This document shows, one piece after another, positions 46,021 through 58,806 of a DNA stretch of 64,000 bases (position 1 is the first letter of the stretch; the number at the start of each line of letters is the position of its first letter). Location of the stretch: contig MU001684.1 in assembly GCA_010093515.1 (NCBI GenBank), positions 607,132 to 671,131 of the forward strand, in the 5' to 3' direction. Origin of the DNA: Lineolata rhizophorae. Taxonomy: Eukaryota; Ascomycota; Dothideomycetes; Lineolatales; Lineolataceae. Below the pieces are notes generated by a model that saw only the letters and a list, made by a program, of their open reading frames with translations, had not been told where the DNA came from and ran no database searches. The translations under genes and the position numbers were made by a program.

Positions 46021-48290
46021 TCACCAACGAATGGTCGAAACTATTCTAAGTGAATTCTTGGGGAGAGTTGGTTTAGGGGAATGTCGCAAACCCTCGTCTT
46101 GGACTCTGAAGTGCCCGTGCCGCCGGGACGAGTGACCTGGACATCGCATACGTGCTCCCATACTGTCAGCTTTTCGTGGTCTTGCAGACCTGCTGGACAC
46201 CGGATGCGGTGAACGACCAGACACCTTGCCCGAATAAATGAAAATGGTAAAGTGAATCGCAAGAATTTTGCGTCTAGGCAACGATACTGTCGGGGTGTCT
46301 AGCCTGTTCGCCTGTAGAGAGTTGTCGACGCAGTATCCCATCTGTACACAGTCCGACTATACCTCCGATCCAAGAAGTCAGCAAACATTGAATCCACATC
46401 GCTTTCGGGACTTGCAAGCGGCCCAGATGTCTCGTCCTCATCATTGCTACTAAATATTACGTCTCCAATATGTGGAAGTTCCGAACAACTCTGTCGCAAG
46501 GTCCAGCTGAATTTGAGCACTCATGGCTAATTAGTTCCTTCATAGGTGCAAAAAACACCCAACAGTGCGCCAGGAATCGCACGTCGTCCTCCCACTGCCG
46601 GACTAGCTGTATAATGAATTTTGCACCTTCTTGCGTCCGAAATCTTCTCAGCCGACTTTCACGTATGAGTCCTGGCGTTGACCCTGAGTTCGAATCGGCG
46701 GCCATCTCGCGTGGTCGAGAGTGCGAAGGTCTCTGTTTGACTTTCGGACATTCCCCAGTTCTCTTCGATGAATGTTTCTAAATTTCTCGCTCCGTCAAGA
46801 CTACCGTCAAGCAGGGACGGTCTCGTTCAACTCTTCGGGCGCTTAGTCCAGCCGAGTTAACCTTCATCTGCAGGTCCCATACGAGAGCCGCACTTCTACG
46901 AGGAGGCTCTGCCAAACCGTCAGCTGTCAAAGGGCCCTCGGGCGAGCGGAGCGGACTGAGAATGGGGCTATAGATAAAAATATTGTGTGACCAGTAAATC
47001 ACGGGCCGGACTCCGGCGTCTTAGCCGGTGCTCCAAGGGGTTTTTCCTCGAGCTCCTGACCTTTTCGGTCGCGATGACTTCCGCGAGAGCGGATGGAGCT
47101 TGCCACTCAGTCTCTGTTGGCTACGGTAGCGGTACAAATTGTCTTTTTCCTATTGGAGCAAGTATCTAAGAGCATGCGCTCTATGCCGCAGCTTTCTGAG
47201 CTACGGCGTGGGTCGTCTTAGAATAGAGATGCACATTGCCACCTCCATCGCTTCAGCTACACTCATCGCATCCTCCGTCTGCTCCACACTACGTTGCGCG
47301 TCCCGTGGATTGGCAAGTGCGAGAATACACTCTCGAAGGGGACGACGTTGATATTGCATCCTCGTTTCTTCGCCGGTCAATGAATGCGCAATCACCGGTG
47401 CAGCTTTCGCATAGCAAGCAACCGTCCACAGCTTCCGATAGAATACCGTTCAATGCATCGAGAATACCCATCGTGGATTTCCGCATTTAGACGCGATATT
47501 GACTCCAATTATGCCGTTAGCTCAATCGCGGCGCGTCAGAAACCTTTGGAGTTCAGCTCTCCCAGCGGACTCGGAACTCAAGGCGTCGCGCATGAAGCCG
47601 AGCCACGGTGTGTGCGAAAATACCCGGCTTTGTCAGGTAGGTACGGGCCGGCGAGGAGAAGGCAGGAGGCGCGGTACATACGCTTCAGGCACAAGCTGGT
47701 ATGATTCATCCACGGCGAGGGAAGGTCGATCCGCCGTCGCACGTTGTCGACATGGTTCTTGTTTTCTTGCTGACAGTCTTCGATATATTTAGCCCTCGCT
47801 TGAAGAATTGCATGCAGGTTGTCCAGGGCCCATGCCCCTCCAGCTCGCAAGGCCGTAGGCAGGCGTACGTACCTGACCCGGCCAGCCATACCCCATGCGT
47901 ACGCTGCTGCGAAAGACACGTTTGCATGACCGTTCTTCGGAGCTATGTAAACCGTCGGTCGATGCTGCAGCGCGGCACCAAGAGAGTGGGGGAAGAGGTC
48001 GTTGGGGATTGACCCCTCCCTCCTCACCTACACGACGGACCCCAGGAACGCGTGTGCCTATTCCTTAGATGCTCAATCTCCGTCGCGCGCTTCTTCAGCT
48101 GGCGATACTTGACACACTGAGAAACCGTTTACTCGCGTCACCTCGATAATTCCTTTTTTTGGGAAACAGGAAGAACGGCGTCTGAGCCTCGTCCGTTGTT
48201 GTACCTTGCAGCGGTCGCCTCGCGGACTCGAGACATCCATCACACAGCACGTCCACCGAAGGAGAATTACCATGGCGGAGTAAGGCTTCG
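46021..48290 (-). pseudogene. Possible decayed (or intron-rich) fungal transcription-factor-like gene
   Basis: Several protein-like fragments lie collinearly on the minus strand in changing frames. About 48250-48050 has CDGCLESARR and then VKYRQLKKRATEIEHL, reminiscent of a damaged Zn2Cys6 motif plus coiled coil. About 47600-47540 has PWLGFMRDALSSE. About 47390-47200 has RPLRECILALANPRDAQ and SVAEAMEVAM. About 46700-46560 has GAKFIIQLVRQWEDDVRFLA. About 46460-46320 has SPESDVDSMFADFLDRRYS. In-frame stops separate them and no splice set joins all of them, so a relic of a Zn2Cys6/fungal-specific regulator is suggested. The assignment rests on weak resemblance only; unrelated chance frames are possible. 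Confidence 0.25.
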
Positions 48291-51200
48291 CAGCACCGGG
48301 GGGGGAAGGCGGTCCAGGTCCCTTCCGACAGGCTGAAATCCTCGTGCCGACAGCGAACGGTCTCCCTCTTTAAACTCGCTTCTGATCCCCGCCTTATAAT
48401 GCAGTCCGTGCTATACCGTCCAAGCTGCCACGCGGTGACGGGTGCCGCGGGAGGCCGATCCGCCCCGGAGACTACTGTACGTGTGTACGTATGTACAGCA
48501 AGGCCAGCAGGATCGCTGACTGCTATTTAGGGTGCGAATCCAACGGCCGTCCCCCGCCCGGGCCAGGCAGACAGACTGGAAGAGCCGGCGAACAACGCTA
48601 CGACGTACACTACAACAGCTTACCTACCGCCCTACCTTAGGCGCGTGGGCCGGGGGTTATGAGGCGTGCCGGCCCGTCCCCCGCCTTCGTCTCACCGGTC
48701 GCTCGCCGGCCGAGGCGTTCATCACGGCCGCGCCTTTTCGTCGTCTCGCGCCCCCATTGATTGGGCTGTGAAAAAAAAAAAATCCCATCACACTGCGCGG
48801 AAAGGCGGACGAGGGAGACGGGCCCGGCGCGCCCGCGCCCACGTCTTTGGCTGGCAGCTGGCTGGACGGACGGGCGTAGACGGGGGCCCAGCGCAGTGGA
48901 ACCGTTGGCCGGCAATCGTCGCCGGCCCGCCCGCGCACCCAAGCAGCCGCCGCACAACGGAGCAATTCGGAGCGACAGATGCGCTCCGTACGTACCGAGT
49001 GCGCCTCCGGCCGCGAGAGAGCGCCCGGGACCGCCGGCGGCGACGGCCAAGACGGCAGCGGCAGCTCTGCTCCTCCCGGTCGGATAACCGACGAGATCGT
49101 GCGTCTGTTGGGACGGGCCACGCTTTGCGCCCTCCCCCCCCGGTACATAGGGCGTCAGCGATACGAACGGGTATTTATCGTCCCTGCACCTCAGAATGTG
49201 GGGGGTGCTTTGGCTTCAATTTCCGGCGCTCCGGAGTGCGCAGTCGACGGCAGAAGCTGGACGAGAGACGAGCTGCCCTTGCGTGCCAGCAGCAGTGTCG
49301 AGCGCATGAGACCGCCGTTTCGTGCAGCTGCGCAGTTGAGTGAGCTCTGGCCCCCATCTCCCGACCTCTCTCATCGGCGCGTGCTTCGCGACGCCGTCGT
49401 GTTGGCTGTGCTTTGCCGTCGGACCCTTTACCTCTTCCAGCTCTGCTGCTGCAAGTTTCCGCGTTCCCCGCTCGCTCGAAGCCTTCACGACCCCCCGCCC
49501 CCTCTCCAGCGCCGCCCCGGCCATCATCCTTGCCAATGGTTCCATGTGCATGTGCACATGCATACGTATCGGCGGAGGAGGGGGGATGGTTGTTTTACAT
49601 CCCTGCTGCCATTCCGCACGCACGCACGCACACACGCCAGAAAAGTCCCCCATTCGCAGCAGTTGGAAGATCCCCCAAAAATAGCTCGGGTCCACGCACA
49701 CCCCCCCTCCGCACGTTAACACCCATGTCGGCGGGGCAGCACCCGGTGGGCGCGCCGTTGCCGCGGCGCAGGGCGGCGTAACGGTCTGGCCGCATCTTCG
49801 ACCTCCCGACGGCGCGTCTTTCCCGTGCGTGCATGGCGGTTTTCTCAAATACGCCTGGCCTTACCTTGCCTGCCAAACCACAGCTCCCGTACCCGGCCAA
49901 GCCTGCTCTCTGCTCACTCTTTGTGCGACGCCTTTCCGCTCCCGCAAGCGCGATACAAGCCCTGTATCTCGGGGCCAACTCGTTTTTTCGCAAACTGGCC
50001 CCCCCTTTCTTCCCGGTAGCTGGCCTTTACTGCGGGTTGGACGTTTTGTCGCGGGATCAAGGGGGTTTAACAGGAGGGAATCCCTCCACCTACCAAATCA
50101 CGACCCGTCCATTTCCTGTCCCCACGGCCGTCTCGTGGGATTTAATTTGGGCTGTGTGGACGTTTGTAGGCACCGGTGGGAAGTCCGAATCGTGGCTTTG
50201 CTCGGGACGCGTACGTTCGGCGCGTCAAAGCGAACCTGTTTCCTCCGCGCGCAAGGCCGCGGCCGCCTTTGCACACCTTAACCCTTTTTCAGGTCCCGAA
50301 GGTCATACAGGTGATTTCCGAAGCGTTCCTGCGTTGGATGCCCTCTCGTTTCCTCCGGCCTATGAACATCTACGCTTAGTATGGAATCGCGGGAAGACCT
50401 GGACCTTCTTCTAGACACGAGTCTTCGTACTCGATACGTAGAGGTCCTCTACAGGTATTGAGGTACCTGGGTACCACACAGACTAGTTGTCACCATTGCC
50501 CAAACGTAGCAACTAGGCAACACATGGATCTTCTCTTCCCGAGAGGCCAGCCAACATGCCGTCCCATGGCGCCGGACTGGCCTCTCACTTCCATACACCC
50601 ACCAGCGTAACTCAGCCTAGACATCCAAGTATCCACAGAACGTGCATACAGACGTAGTAGACGCAGCCGCACTTACCTCCGAGACGCGAAACTGTCTCAG
50701 GGAAAAAAAAAAAGACGGTGAATGCAGACAGGTCCAGTAACCACTAACCAGCGCACGCGCGCCGGACGACCTTCCATCCCCGGCTCTGTCGCACGCGGCC
50801 AAGCCGGCTTACCGGACAGCAGCGCGGCAGCAGACGCGACGGGGCAAAACCGTCCTGCGAATCCGGTGCCGTGGCTCCCGCGGAAGCGGGAGCAGGAGGG
50901 CGTATCGGGGGTGTGGTTGGAAAGAGAAGGCGTTCCGGTGCGCCCGCAACAACGCCGCCGGCGGCCGGGGAGCTCGGTCTTACAAGGCGGTTTCTTTTTG
51001 GCGGCGCACGAGCGGGCGCTACACTCGGCGTGAGTAGGCGTTCGAGGGCGGATCGTTGTGCTTCGGCCGCGGCGGCCGGAACGGGATTGTCCGCCGTATT
51101 GACTGGTTTCGCCATCATCCTTCTAGTCTCGTCTTCCTTTGTGTTGCAGGGACGCGACGGCTCGATATTGGCGGGTATTGCTTCGCGTGTCGGTGTCGTG

Positions 51201-53065
51201 GTAATATCGTGCGTGGCGTTATGTAGGCTCTTTCGTGTTTACGGCCCAGGCAGGCGAGATATCTAAGGCGGAGAGCGCTGGACGACGTTGCACAAGCTCC
51301 TGCAACGAGCATCCGTGCCAAGTCGGGATGGGAGGATTGGTCCGAGCGTGCCCGAGGAGTTAACGGACGAGACGTTTGGCGGGGATGTCGTCGTGAACGT
51401 GGATCAGGTGGAATGACTTCGACGGCCGTGGCGTATTCTTTAATAACGATATGGCAGGCGTTAGTTCGATAAGCCATGCGGAATATATAGAATGATTTCT
51501 CCTGAAGAGACAATTGAACTAAGACTTGAATGGCTCCTTTAGATGTATCACAGCATACCACGATTGATATCTCTAATGTTGCGATTTAGGAAGCTCTGCG
51601 TCTAGGTTCTTCAATCATCAAGCCCAATATTCCAAGCCTAGTCGATTATTTTTTGCCACTTTAGCTAGAATATTTGGTCTCCTTGCCAAAGTATCCTTCT
51701 AATTCATATTTTCAAGGAATCCTATGCCTGTATGGGCAATATAACGCTCGTTCAGGAGAAAAGCTGTCGATAGATATTTTCCAAGGTTAAGGAGACAATA
51801 GACTCAAGTAACTAGAAGCTATAATCTTGATCCCAACGCGAACATAAGATCTTTAATTAATTGGGGCAACACACTTACATAAAGAAACTCACGACTAATC
51901 TAATACAACTGCGTATTCAACGACACTCGACCTAGGTGGTGGAGAGTTTTAAGTCCTCTACTACGTTCTAATAGCTTACTATGCATGCATTGAGTTTTCA
52001 TGTTCGCAAAGTATTTCTATAGCTTCCTCACGCATTTATATTCTTACTTGAATTTGAAAGCATTAATAGAAATTGCGCTTCCCTGACCAAAGTTCCGCTG
52101 TCTAATGCACACTCCCTTACTATGCGCTCGACGTAGCTAACATTATAGAAGGTTTAGTCTACCAAGTTATTCAAGGCTATAAAAAAAAAAGAGATGCTAG
52201 CACAAACCTGAATTCAATACCCTAGACGTCGATAGTATAATCATAGTGAGGGATAGGTAACGTGCCGAGACTTAATCGCGCAACACATGACCTATCAATA
52301 TGTGACGTTTATTCTGGATTTCGTCAATGGAAAAGAACTAAAATATATGAGAATGTATCATGAGAAATAATCATTGAAAGAAAATTTGGTTGCCATATCA
52401 TATGTCAAGAAAACGAGCAGATCCAAAGATACAGTTTAATGCATTTCCAGCAGTTAATCCAAATCTGCAATTCACCTGCTATATTACATCAAATACTTCC
52501 AAATAGAGGGCACATTGTTCAACACTACACCAAGGAATAATATGCATATACCTTGAAGATTTCAATTATCAGTTTATTCAACAGATTTATCCCACAGTGA
52601 TGGTTTGTGGGCTACCTATCGCATGTCGCCTCAACGTAGATTCTAGAAAAAAAAAAGTTTTAGTTGAGCTTATCATCTAAACAATGTGACAGAGCTAGCT
52701 TGACGGCTGTTTTCACATTCACCACAATATAACTTCGATAAGTTTACTAGTGCCTAGCAACCAATATAAATAATTTTGCAGGAAACGCAATCCAGAACAA
52801 AACAAATATCAAGATAGATATTGAGGTTCAACAGCCCACAGCCGACAGCAAAAAATCAATCCATTGAGTGCCGGTATCTAGCCACGGGCATAAACTGTGC
52901 TGAGAGTTGTCTCACCGGTGGTTTGCAGATCCCTGTCAGTGTTAGAGAGCTCTGATTGGTCCGATCACCACGCGACTTGGCGCATTTCTAACGTCATCGC
53001 TTCTCCGACATCAAAAGCGCAGCGTTCATCACCAACCGTCTCGACAGATATGCCCGGTGTTTGCA
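48291..53065. other. Gene-free region with AT-rich segment
   Basis: 48.3-51.4 kb is GC-rich without a credible gene; 51.5-52.9 kb is markedly AT-rich and stop-rich. The last ~100 bases are the promoter/5' leader of the L-2-hydroxyglutarate dehydrogenase gene, with an inverted CCAAT box (ATTGG) at 52955-52959. No transposon-encoded protein is readable in the AT-rich part. Confidence 0.45.
49547..49562. repeat. 16-bp perfect palindrome
   Basis: A self-complementary sequence of TGCATG/CACATG type, lying in gene-free GC-rich DNA. It could be a binding site for a dimeric factor or chance. Confidence 0.6.
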
Positions 53066-54591
53066 ATGTTGTTTACTGCTGGTATTTTTCGGTCTGCTAG
53101 GGTTCGAGGTGCGCGTGCATTTTCGGTCTCGGCAGCGAGACGCGATGCCGATTTCACGCATGCTGTTATCGGGGGAGGAGTGGTTGGTCTGGCGATAGCT
53201 CGCCAATTGCAGCAGCGGGAAGGGGTTAGCACAGTGTTGATTGAGCGGAATGAGCTCGTGGGGATGGAAACAAGTAGCAGGAACTCAGAGGTAGGAGAAT
53301 ATGTTTCGTTGGGCTTAATGCTTTCTCTTGGTGCTACACGACGCTTTTAGACATCGAATGTCCCGTGGTGTCAGTAACGCTTCCAAAATTCAGAATCCCT
53401 GAGACATCAAGCTGGGTGAGATTTTTGTGACCATGGTCGTGATGAGGAAACATTTTTGTCCTGGCAGCCGCAATGTAAATTATAGCGTCGTTAGCTCAAT
53501 ATGTCCATACATATGATAGCCCTCCGGCCATTCCAGTACCAAGCTAATATTTCATCCAGGTCATCCATGCCGGCCTCTACTATCCCGCGGACTCGCTAAA
53601 GACGTCTCTCTGTCTAAAAGGCAAGCCCATGCTCTACGACTTCTGCGCCACACGCGAGATTCCCCACCGCAACTGCGGCAAGTGGATCGTGGCGCAAGAC
53701 TCCGGGCAAACCGAGGCTCTGCAGCAGCTGCACGAGCACGCGTCCTCGATCGGCGTGCCGACGCACTTCCTCTCGAAAGACGAGGCCAAGCGCCGCGAGC
53801 CCGACGTGCGCGCCGAGGCCGCCGTCCTCGAGAGCCCCACGACCGGCATAATCGACAGCCACTCGCTCATGCAGGCCCTCCACGCCGACTTCGAGGAGGC
53901 CGGCGGCGCCACGGCCATGAGGACGCAGGTGTCGCGGGTCGAGCCCGCGGACGCCGGACGAAGTGGCTGGAGGATCTACACCACGGATCCGGGGGCGGGG
54001 GACAAGGCGGAAGGAGGCGACGAGGCGGAACCGGTGACGGTGGAAGCGCTCGTCAATTCGGCCGGCCTCTGGGCCATCTCGCTCTCGAACACTATTTTGC
54101 CCCCCGACAGACACATCACGCCCCAGTTCGCCAAGGGCTCGTACTTCTCGTACGCTTCGTCGCATCCCAAGCCCCAAACGCTCATCTATCCGGCACCTAT
54201 CCCTGGCCACGCCGGTCTCGGCACCCATCTGACCTTGGACATGACCGGTCGGATCCGGTTCGGCCCCGATGTCGAGTGGCTTCCTGAGGGCATGCCGCCC
54301 TCGGAGTTCGACTACGCGCCGAACCCGGAACGTTTGAGCCTCGCCCTGGACGATATAGAGACGTACCTTCCCGGGATAGACCGAAGCGCCGTTGATCTCG
54401 ATTACTCCGGAATCCGCCCGAAACTGAGCAGAGCAGGCTCCGTAGCAAAGAAAGGCCAGCCGTTCAGTGATTTCTACATTAAGAAAGAGGAGGGTTTTGA
54501 GGGTTTCGTCAACCTACTCGGCATCGAAAGTCCAGGGCTAACGAGTTGCTTTGCAATAGCGGAACTGGTGGAGAAACTCCTATACCGATAA
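53066..54591 (+). CDS. L-2-hydroxyglutarate dehydrogenase family FAD oxidoreductase, mitochondrial
   Basis: Oxidises L-2-hydroxyglutarate, a side product of malate dehydrogenase, to 2-oxoglutarate; a metabolite-repair enzyme. Two exons, 53066-53290 and 53560-54591, give 418 residues. Seen: Arg/Ala/Ser mitochondrial presequence (about residues 1-27), FAD-binding IGGGVVGLA (G36, G38, G41), [15 protein letters not shown] across the splice junction, VNSAGLWA in the middle, and the C-terminal [15 protein letters not shown] and AIAELV of the DAO-fold family. The intron is unusually long here (269 nt) but has clean GT-AG ends and restores the family block. The frame extends a few codons upstream without an ATG, so 53066 is the start. 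It converges on eIF5B. Confidence 0.9.
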
Positions 54592-55015
54592 AGGCAAAGG
54601 CGTTTGGAAAGGATTTGTAACATATGCGTCACATTATTGACAAGACGCCGATTTTGTTAGTCAGGTTGGCTGAGCATGGGATCTACACCTACGTACAATT
54701 AATAGAGCAAACGACACAAATCTTCCTTCGCTTTTGGTCCAACAGTGCTGTAAGAACATAGCTTATGCAAAGAAAACAACAGATGAAAGCACGGCGCCTG
54801 TACTTGTCCGCCACCAAAACACTCTAGACATGCATTTTTCGTGTTTCGCAATCTGCCGTTCGTAGAACCTGCCATGGGCAGATCTGGCTGACAATAAGCC
54901 ACTCATGGATACCGTCATCTACCAAAATCCCACTTCTATGAATTGTCCCGAACGACCTGAATCATACACACGTTCCAACGCTTCCAACACATAACCATTC
55001 GGAAGAACAGAAAAG
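54592..55015. other. Convergent 3' intergenic region
   Basis: 424 bases between the stops of the L-2-hydroxyglutarate dehydrogenase (+) and eIF5B (-) genes. AT-richer than the flanking genes and without a coding pattern. Confidence 0.55.
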
Positions 55016-58000
55016 TTAAGGAATATCGAACAGCGGCTTCAGCTTCTTGATTAGCATCCACTCGTCAGTGGTAACTTCGGAGCGATAGAACTCTTTTAGC
55101 GTGTCGATGCTCTCGCGGCTGATCAAGCTGTAAAGAGTGTCCTTTTCCTCCAGCTGCCTTCCGTACATGGGCTGGTTAGGGCCCTCAATCTTCACGGCCA
55201 CACTAGGCTGACCCTTCTTGCAAATTGGAATACTCTTGTGCTCGCGTTGGATACTTGACACGCGGCCGAGAGACACGATATCTTTGACGCCGGTGACTGG
55301 ATTGTTCCGGATAGCGGCGATTGGTGTGAGCGGCTTGAGGTTGCCATCGACGACGTCTACACCCACGACAATCGGATTAGTCTTGTTGAAAACCGCCAGA
55401 GGCTTAAGGACGCAAGGGAACACGGCAAGCATCTTCGCATCCTCCTTTTTCTTGTCCGCGAGAGCTTTGAGGTGCGCTGTGAACTTGTCGAACAGATGAT
55501 AGATAATTTCGGCCTCGAAGATTTTGACGCCCACTTCGTCCGCATACGCACGAGCTTCTTTGTCAACTTTAACATCAAAGCAAAGCATGACGGCGTATTC
55601 CGGAGCGCGCTCAAGCATAATTCCCGCTTGCATAACATCCCGCTTGTATATCGGGCCGATAGAGATGTGGGCAACGGGAATCTTGGACACGCGCAAAAAT
55701 TCCAAGAGGGCTTCGAGAGAGCCGAGCGTCGACGCAGTCACACTAACCCCACGCCCAGTCTTCGAGATCTTGGTCAAAAGATGCTGCAGGTCCGCCATGA
55801 CTTCTTCCTCGAGGTCCGACTCGTCGTCTTTGTCGCCAACAATCAGGAGGCGAGAACCCGCAATGGCTCCATCTAAGCCTTCGGCGGCAATCTTGACACC
55901 CATTGCAGCCTTGACTTCTTTATTGTGCACATAGGCAGATTTGATTCGAAGCTCTTTCATTTCGGCGGGCGTGAGGAGCGCGCGAATGTTTGTCGTTATC
56001 GCACCGTTTGTACCACACAGCACTATGCGGTCACCTTCGCGAAGAACACCGTTCGAAAGGATGACGTCAATGGTAGTGCCCAAGCCCTCAACAACCTTGA
56101 CTTCGAGCACGGTGGCCTCAACTTCAGAGAGGTACATGAGACTAGAGGTCATGCGCTCCTGCGTCAGATTCACGAGAAGCTTCAGCATGTCAGGGATACC
56201 CTCCCCGGTGTGTGCAGAGGTCGGAACCAGCGAAACGTTCTTGGCCATCGACTTGTTTTCCCAGAAGAGCTCGGAGTTGAAGCCTTGCTCGGCAAACGCG
56301 AGCTTGGTCCTCTCCAACCTATCCCGGAATTCGTTCTGAACGCCACTCCTCTGCCGCGACAGGCTGTCCCTGAAGCCGTTGTTCGGAATCGATTTCCACT
56401 CGAAGAGTCGATCGATCTTGTTCAGAGCAACAATGAAAGGCGTCTTACGATCCCTTAGCAGCTTCATGGACTCCAGTGTTTGGGGTTCGAGGCCGTGCAT
56501 GATGTCGACAACTAGGATGGCAATATTGCAGAGAGACGAGCCACGAGAGCGCAAGTTCGTGAAAGATTCGTGACCAGGTGTATCGATAACAAGAAGACCT
56601 GGAACCTTAAACTCGAACTTGCCATCCTTGTTCACCACCTCAGTCTTCTTTTGCAGAGCCTCAACGGGGAAGTAGGTGGCACCAATTTGCTGAGTGATAC
56701 CTCCAGCTTCGCCTTCCTGTACATTGGTTGACCTGATCTTGTCAAGAAGTTTGGTCTTCCCCGTATCGACGTGGCCTAGAATGCAGCAAATGGGGGAGCG
56801 GAGATTATCCTTCGAACGAGCAGCCAGAGCCTCTTCATGCTGCCTCTTGCGACGTTCAGCAGCCTCGGCTTTTCGCTGTGCTGCTGCGCGCGCAGCCGCA
56901 GTAGCCGCTTCATCCTCTGACGATGATTCTTCTTCGGACTCGGACTCTGCAGGCAACTTCTTTGCAGCAGGCTTGGCTTGTGTTCTGGCACCGGGAGCAG
57001 CAGGCTTGCCATTCGCTGCTTGTTTTGGCTTTTCCTCGTCCTCTGAAGGAGCATCCCAGCTGTCCTTTACGCCCTCCATGGCATCAGCCTGAGCTTCCCA
57101 GTCCTCCAGCGCATCGCTCTCCTCCTCCTTCTTCGACTCGCCGTCGACCTTATCGGCTTCCGGTTCAGGCTTGGCTACCTCTTCCTCTGCTTTGGCGGCT
57201 TCTTCTTCCTCTCGTTCAAGCTTAAGCTCCTCCATCTTGCGTTGGGCTTCTTCCTCCGCAGTCTCGTCTTTCCTCGGTTCATCAACCTTCTTGCCACCCT
57301 TCTTTTTGCGGTTGTCATAAACTGGCTTCTTCTTTTCGGCGCCTTCTCCAAGGCCAGCCACGACGGCACCACTCTGCAGCATTTGCTTCATACGCATTTC
57401 GTTGCGTTGCTGCGCTTCTTTCTGAGCCTTCGTCAGGAACTTGCCCTCCTTCTTCAACTGCTCGATCTTCTGTTTCTCCTTGAGCTTCTTAGCCGCCTTC
57501 GCTTCCTCTCGGCGCTTCGCTTCCTCGGCTGCCTGGCGCTCTTCCTCTTCGACCCGAGCCCTCTCCTCGGCCGCGAGTCGCGCCGCCTCCTCCTCACGCT
57601 TCCGGCGCTCCTCCTGTTGTTTCTGAATGGCCGCAAGGTGGGCCGGAAGCTTCTTCTTCTTCCCACCGGCGGAAGCCTCGGCAACGGGGGCGGCAACCTC
57701 GGGCTTAGCTTCTGGCTTCGAAGCCTCTTCCTTGGGCACCGCAGCCGGAGCGGAGCCCTTCTTCTTGGCCGCTTGTTCCTTTTTCCGTTGTTTTTCGCGC
57801 TCCTTCTTCTCCTTTTCTTTCTCCTTCTTTGATTTCATCCTGCCGGCTCCCTCCTCGTCCTCGGCCTCTTCATCGGCAGGCTTCTGCTGTTGGGCTGCCT
57901 TGCCACCCTTGCCTTTCTTCGCTGGCTGCGCAAAGACATCCTCGTCGTCCATGTTCGCCTCCTGCGGCGCCTTGGAAGCCATGTCACCGTCCTCGGGAGG

Positions 58001-58261
58001 TTCGCCATCGGCCGCACCCGCGTCCTCGCCTTCGACGAAGTCGTTGGCCGGCCTTCCCTTCTTTGCCTTCTTGCTCTTGTTCTTGCGGAGCGCGGCCATG
58101 AGGCCCCCGCCACCGCCTTCCTCGCCCCCCTCGGCGTCCTTGGCCGCCTCATCGTCCTTGGCCTGCTGGGTGGCGGCGGCGATGGGATCGACCGTCTCAC
58201 CGAGCTCGTTCTCCCAGTCGTCGTTGGCCGCCTTGCGACCGCCTTTCTTCTTGGGAGGCAT
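55016..58261 (-). CDS. FUN12: Translation initiation factor eIF5B
   Basis: GTPase that joins the 60S subunit to the 48S pre-initiation complex and positions initiator tRNA (archaeal/bacterial aIF5B/IF2 family). A single uninterrupted exon of 1081 residues, about the usual fungal length. The N-terminal ~490 residues are highly charged: Lys/Glu coiled coil with [16 protein letters not shown] and many Ala/Glu repeats, probably disordered. The G domain starts near residue 494 with GHVDTGKT (G1), followed by DTPGHESF (G3, about 558), NKID (G4, about 610) and SAHTGEG (G5). Domains II-IV follow, including [30 protein letters not shown] and the C-terminal initiator-tRNA-binding barrel ending in [15 protein letters not shown]. 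It shares the minus strand with the upstream CE4 gene but has its own 545-nt gap. Confidence 0.97.
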   Translation of the reverse strand: MPPKKKGGRKAANDDWENELGETVDPIAAATQQAKDDEAAKDAEGGEEGGGGGLMAALRKNKSKKAKKGRPANDFVEGEDAGAADGEPPEDGDMASKAPQEANMDDEDVFAQPAKKGKGGKAAQQQKPADEEAEDEEGAGRMKSKKEKEKEKKEREKQRKKEQAAKKKGSAPAAVPKEEASKPEAKPEVAAPVAEASAGGKKKKLPAHLAAIQKQQEERRKREEEAARLAAEERARVEEEERQAAEEAKRREEAKAAKKLKEKQKIEQLKKEGKFLTKAQKEAQQRNEMRMKQMLQSGAVVAGLGEGAEKKKPVYDNRKKKGGKKVDEPRKDETAEEEAQRKMEELKLEREEEEAAKAEEEVAKPEPEADKVDGESKKEEESDALEDWEAQADAMEGVKDSWDAPSEDEEKPKQAANGKPAAPGARTQAKPAAKKLPAESESEEESSSEDEAATAAARAAAQRKAEAAERRKRQHEEALAARSKDNLRSPICCILGHVDTGKTKLLDKIRSTNVQEGEAGGITQQIGATYFPVEALQKKTEVVNKDGKFEFKVPGLLVIDTPGHESFTNLRSRGSSLCNIAILVVDIMHGLEPQTLESMKLLRDRKTPFIVALNKIDRLFEWKSIPNNGFRDSLSRQRSGVQNEFRDRLERTKLAFAEQGFNSELFWENKSMAKNVSLVPTSAHTGEGIPDMLKLLVNLTQERMTSSLMYLSEVEATVLEVKVVEGLGTTIDVILSNGVLREGDRIVLCGTNGAITTNIRALLTPAEMKELRIKSAYVHNKEVKAAMGVKIAAEGLDGAIAGSRLLIVGDKDDESDLEEEVMADLQHLLTKISKTGRGVSVTASTLGSLEALLEFLRVSKIPVAHISIGPIYKRDVMQAGIMLERAPEYAVMLCFDVKVDKEARAYADEVGVKIFEAEIIYHLFDKFTAHLKALADKKKEDAKMLAVFPCVLKPLAVFNKTNPIVVGVDVVDGNLKPLTPIAAIRNNPVTGVKDIVSLGRVSSIQREHKSIPICKKGQPSVAVKIEGPNQPMYGRQLEEKDTLYSLISRESIDTLKEFYRSEVTTDEWMLIKKLKPLFDIP

Positions 58262-58806
58262 TGTAAGTAGCTCCGGAGCGATAGGGAGATTTCGTCGGGA
58301 TCGCGTTTAGGTTTCTGTTTTTGCAAGCGGAAGTTCGTGGTCCCGGCTAGTAAGATGACGTGTATGAGAGGCACCCGCGAGGCTAGAGCGGCGCGGGGAG
58401 TCCGCAGGAGTGAAGGACGGGGAAGGGGACTGAAGAAGACCGAGAGAGGGCGAGAAAGAAGGTCGCTATAAGAAGCGGCCTCGATTCAGGAGGAAAGAGG
58501 ACGGTGGGTGTGGACGGCCGGCGGCGGGGCGGACTTTGTGCGTCTCGACAGAGGTCGTGGCGAGCGCGGCGGGGTGGTTGGCGGCGGTCGATAAAACCGG
58601 GGCCTTGTGGCGCTTCCGGTCCGCCGTAGCGAGCAACTCTGGCGCTAAACCCTTATTGTCGCCGAGGCTATAGCGGACGCTGACCCCTGCCGTGGCCCAC
58701 GTAACGATGCATGTGCTCCGAGGTGTTGAATTCGAACGGTGCAGACAGCATTCGAGAAGACCAAATGCGTCGAGAGAAGCTCTCCCCTGGTAAAAACATC
58801 AGCGCA
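58262..58806. promoter_or_regulatory. eIF5B promoter/5' leader and CE4 3' flank
   Basis: 545 bases between the eIF5B start and the stop of the upstream deacetylase gene. On the eIF5B coding strand it contains C/T-rich stretches (complement of the GA-rich 58380-58510), as is common in fungal housekeeping promoters that lack a TATA box. Confidence 0.4.

Noticed and set aside
53614-54228. Minus-strand 204-residue frame opposite the L-2-hydroxyglutarate dehydrogenase gene
   Set aside because: Antisense shadow of a well supported exon with no domain of its own.
57242-58310. Leu/Phe/Ser-rich plus-strand frames opposite eIF5B
   Set aside because: Antisense of the Lys/Glu-rich N-terminus of eIF5B; codon complement effect, not a membrane protein.
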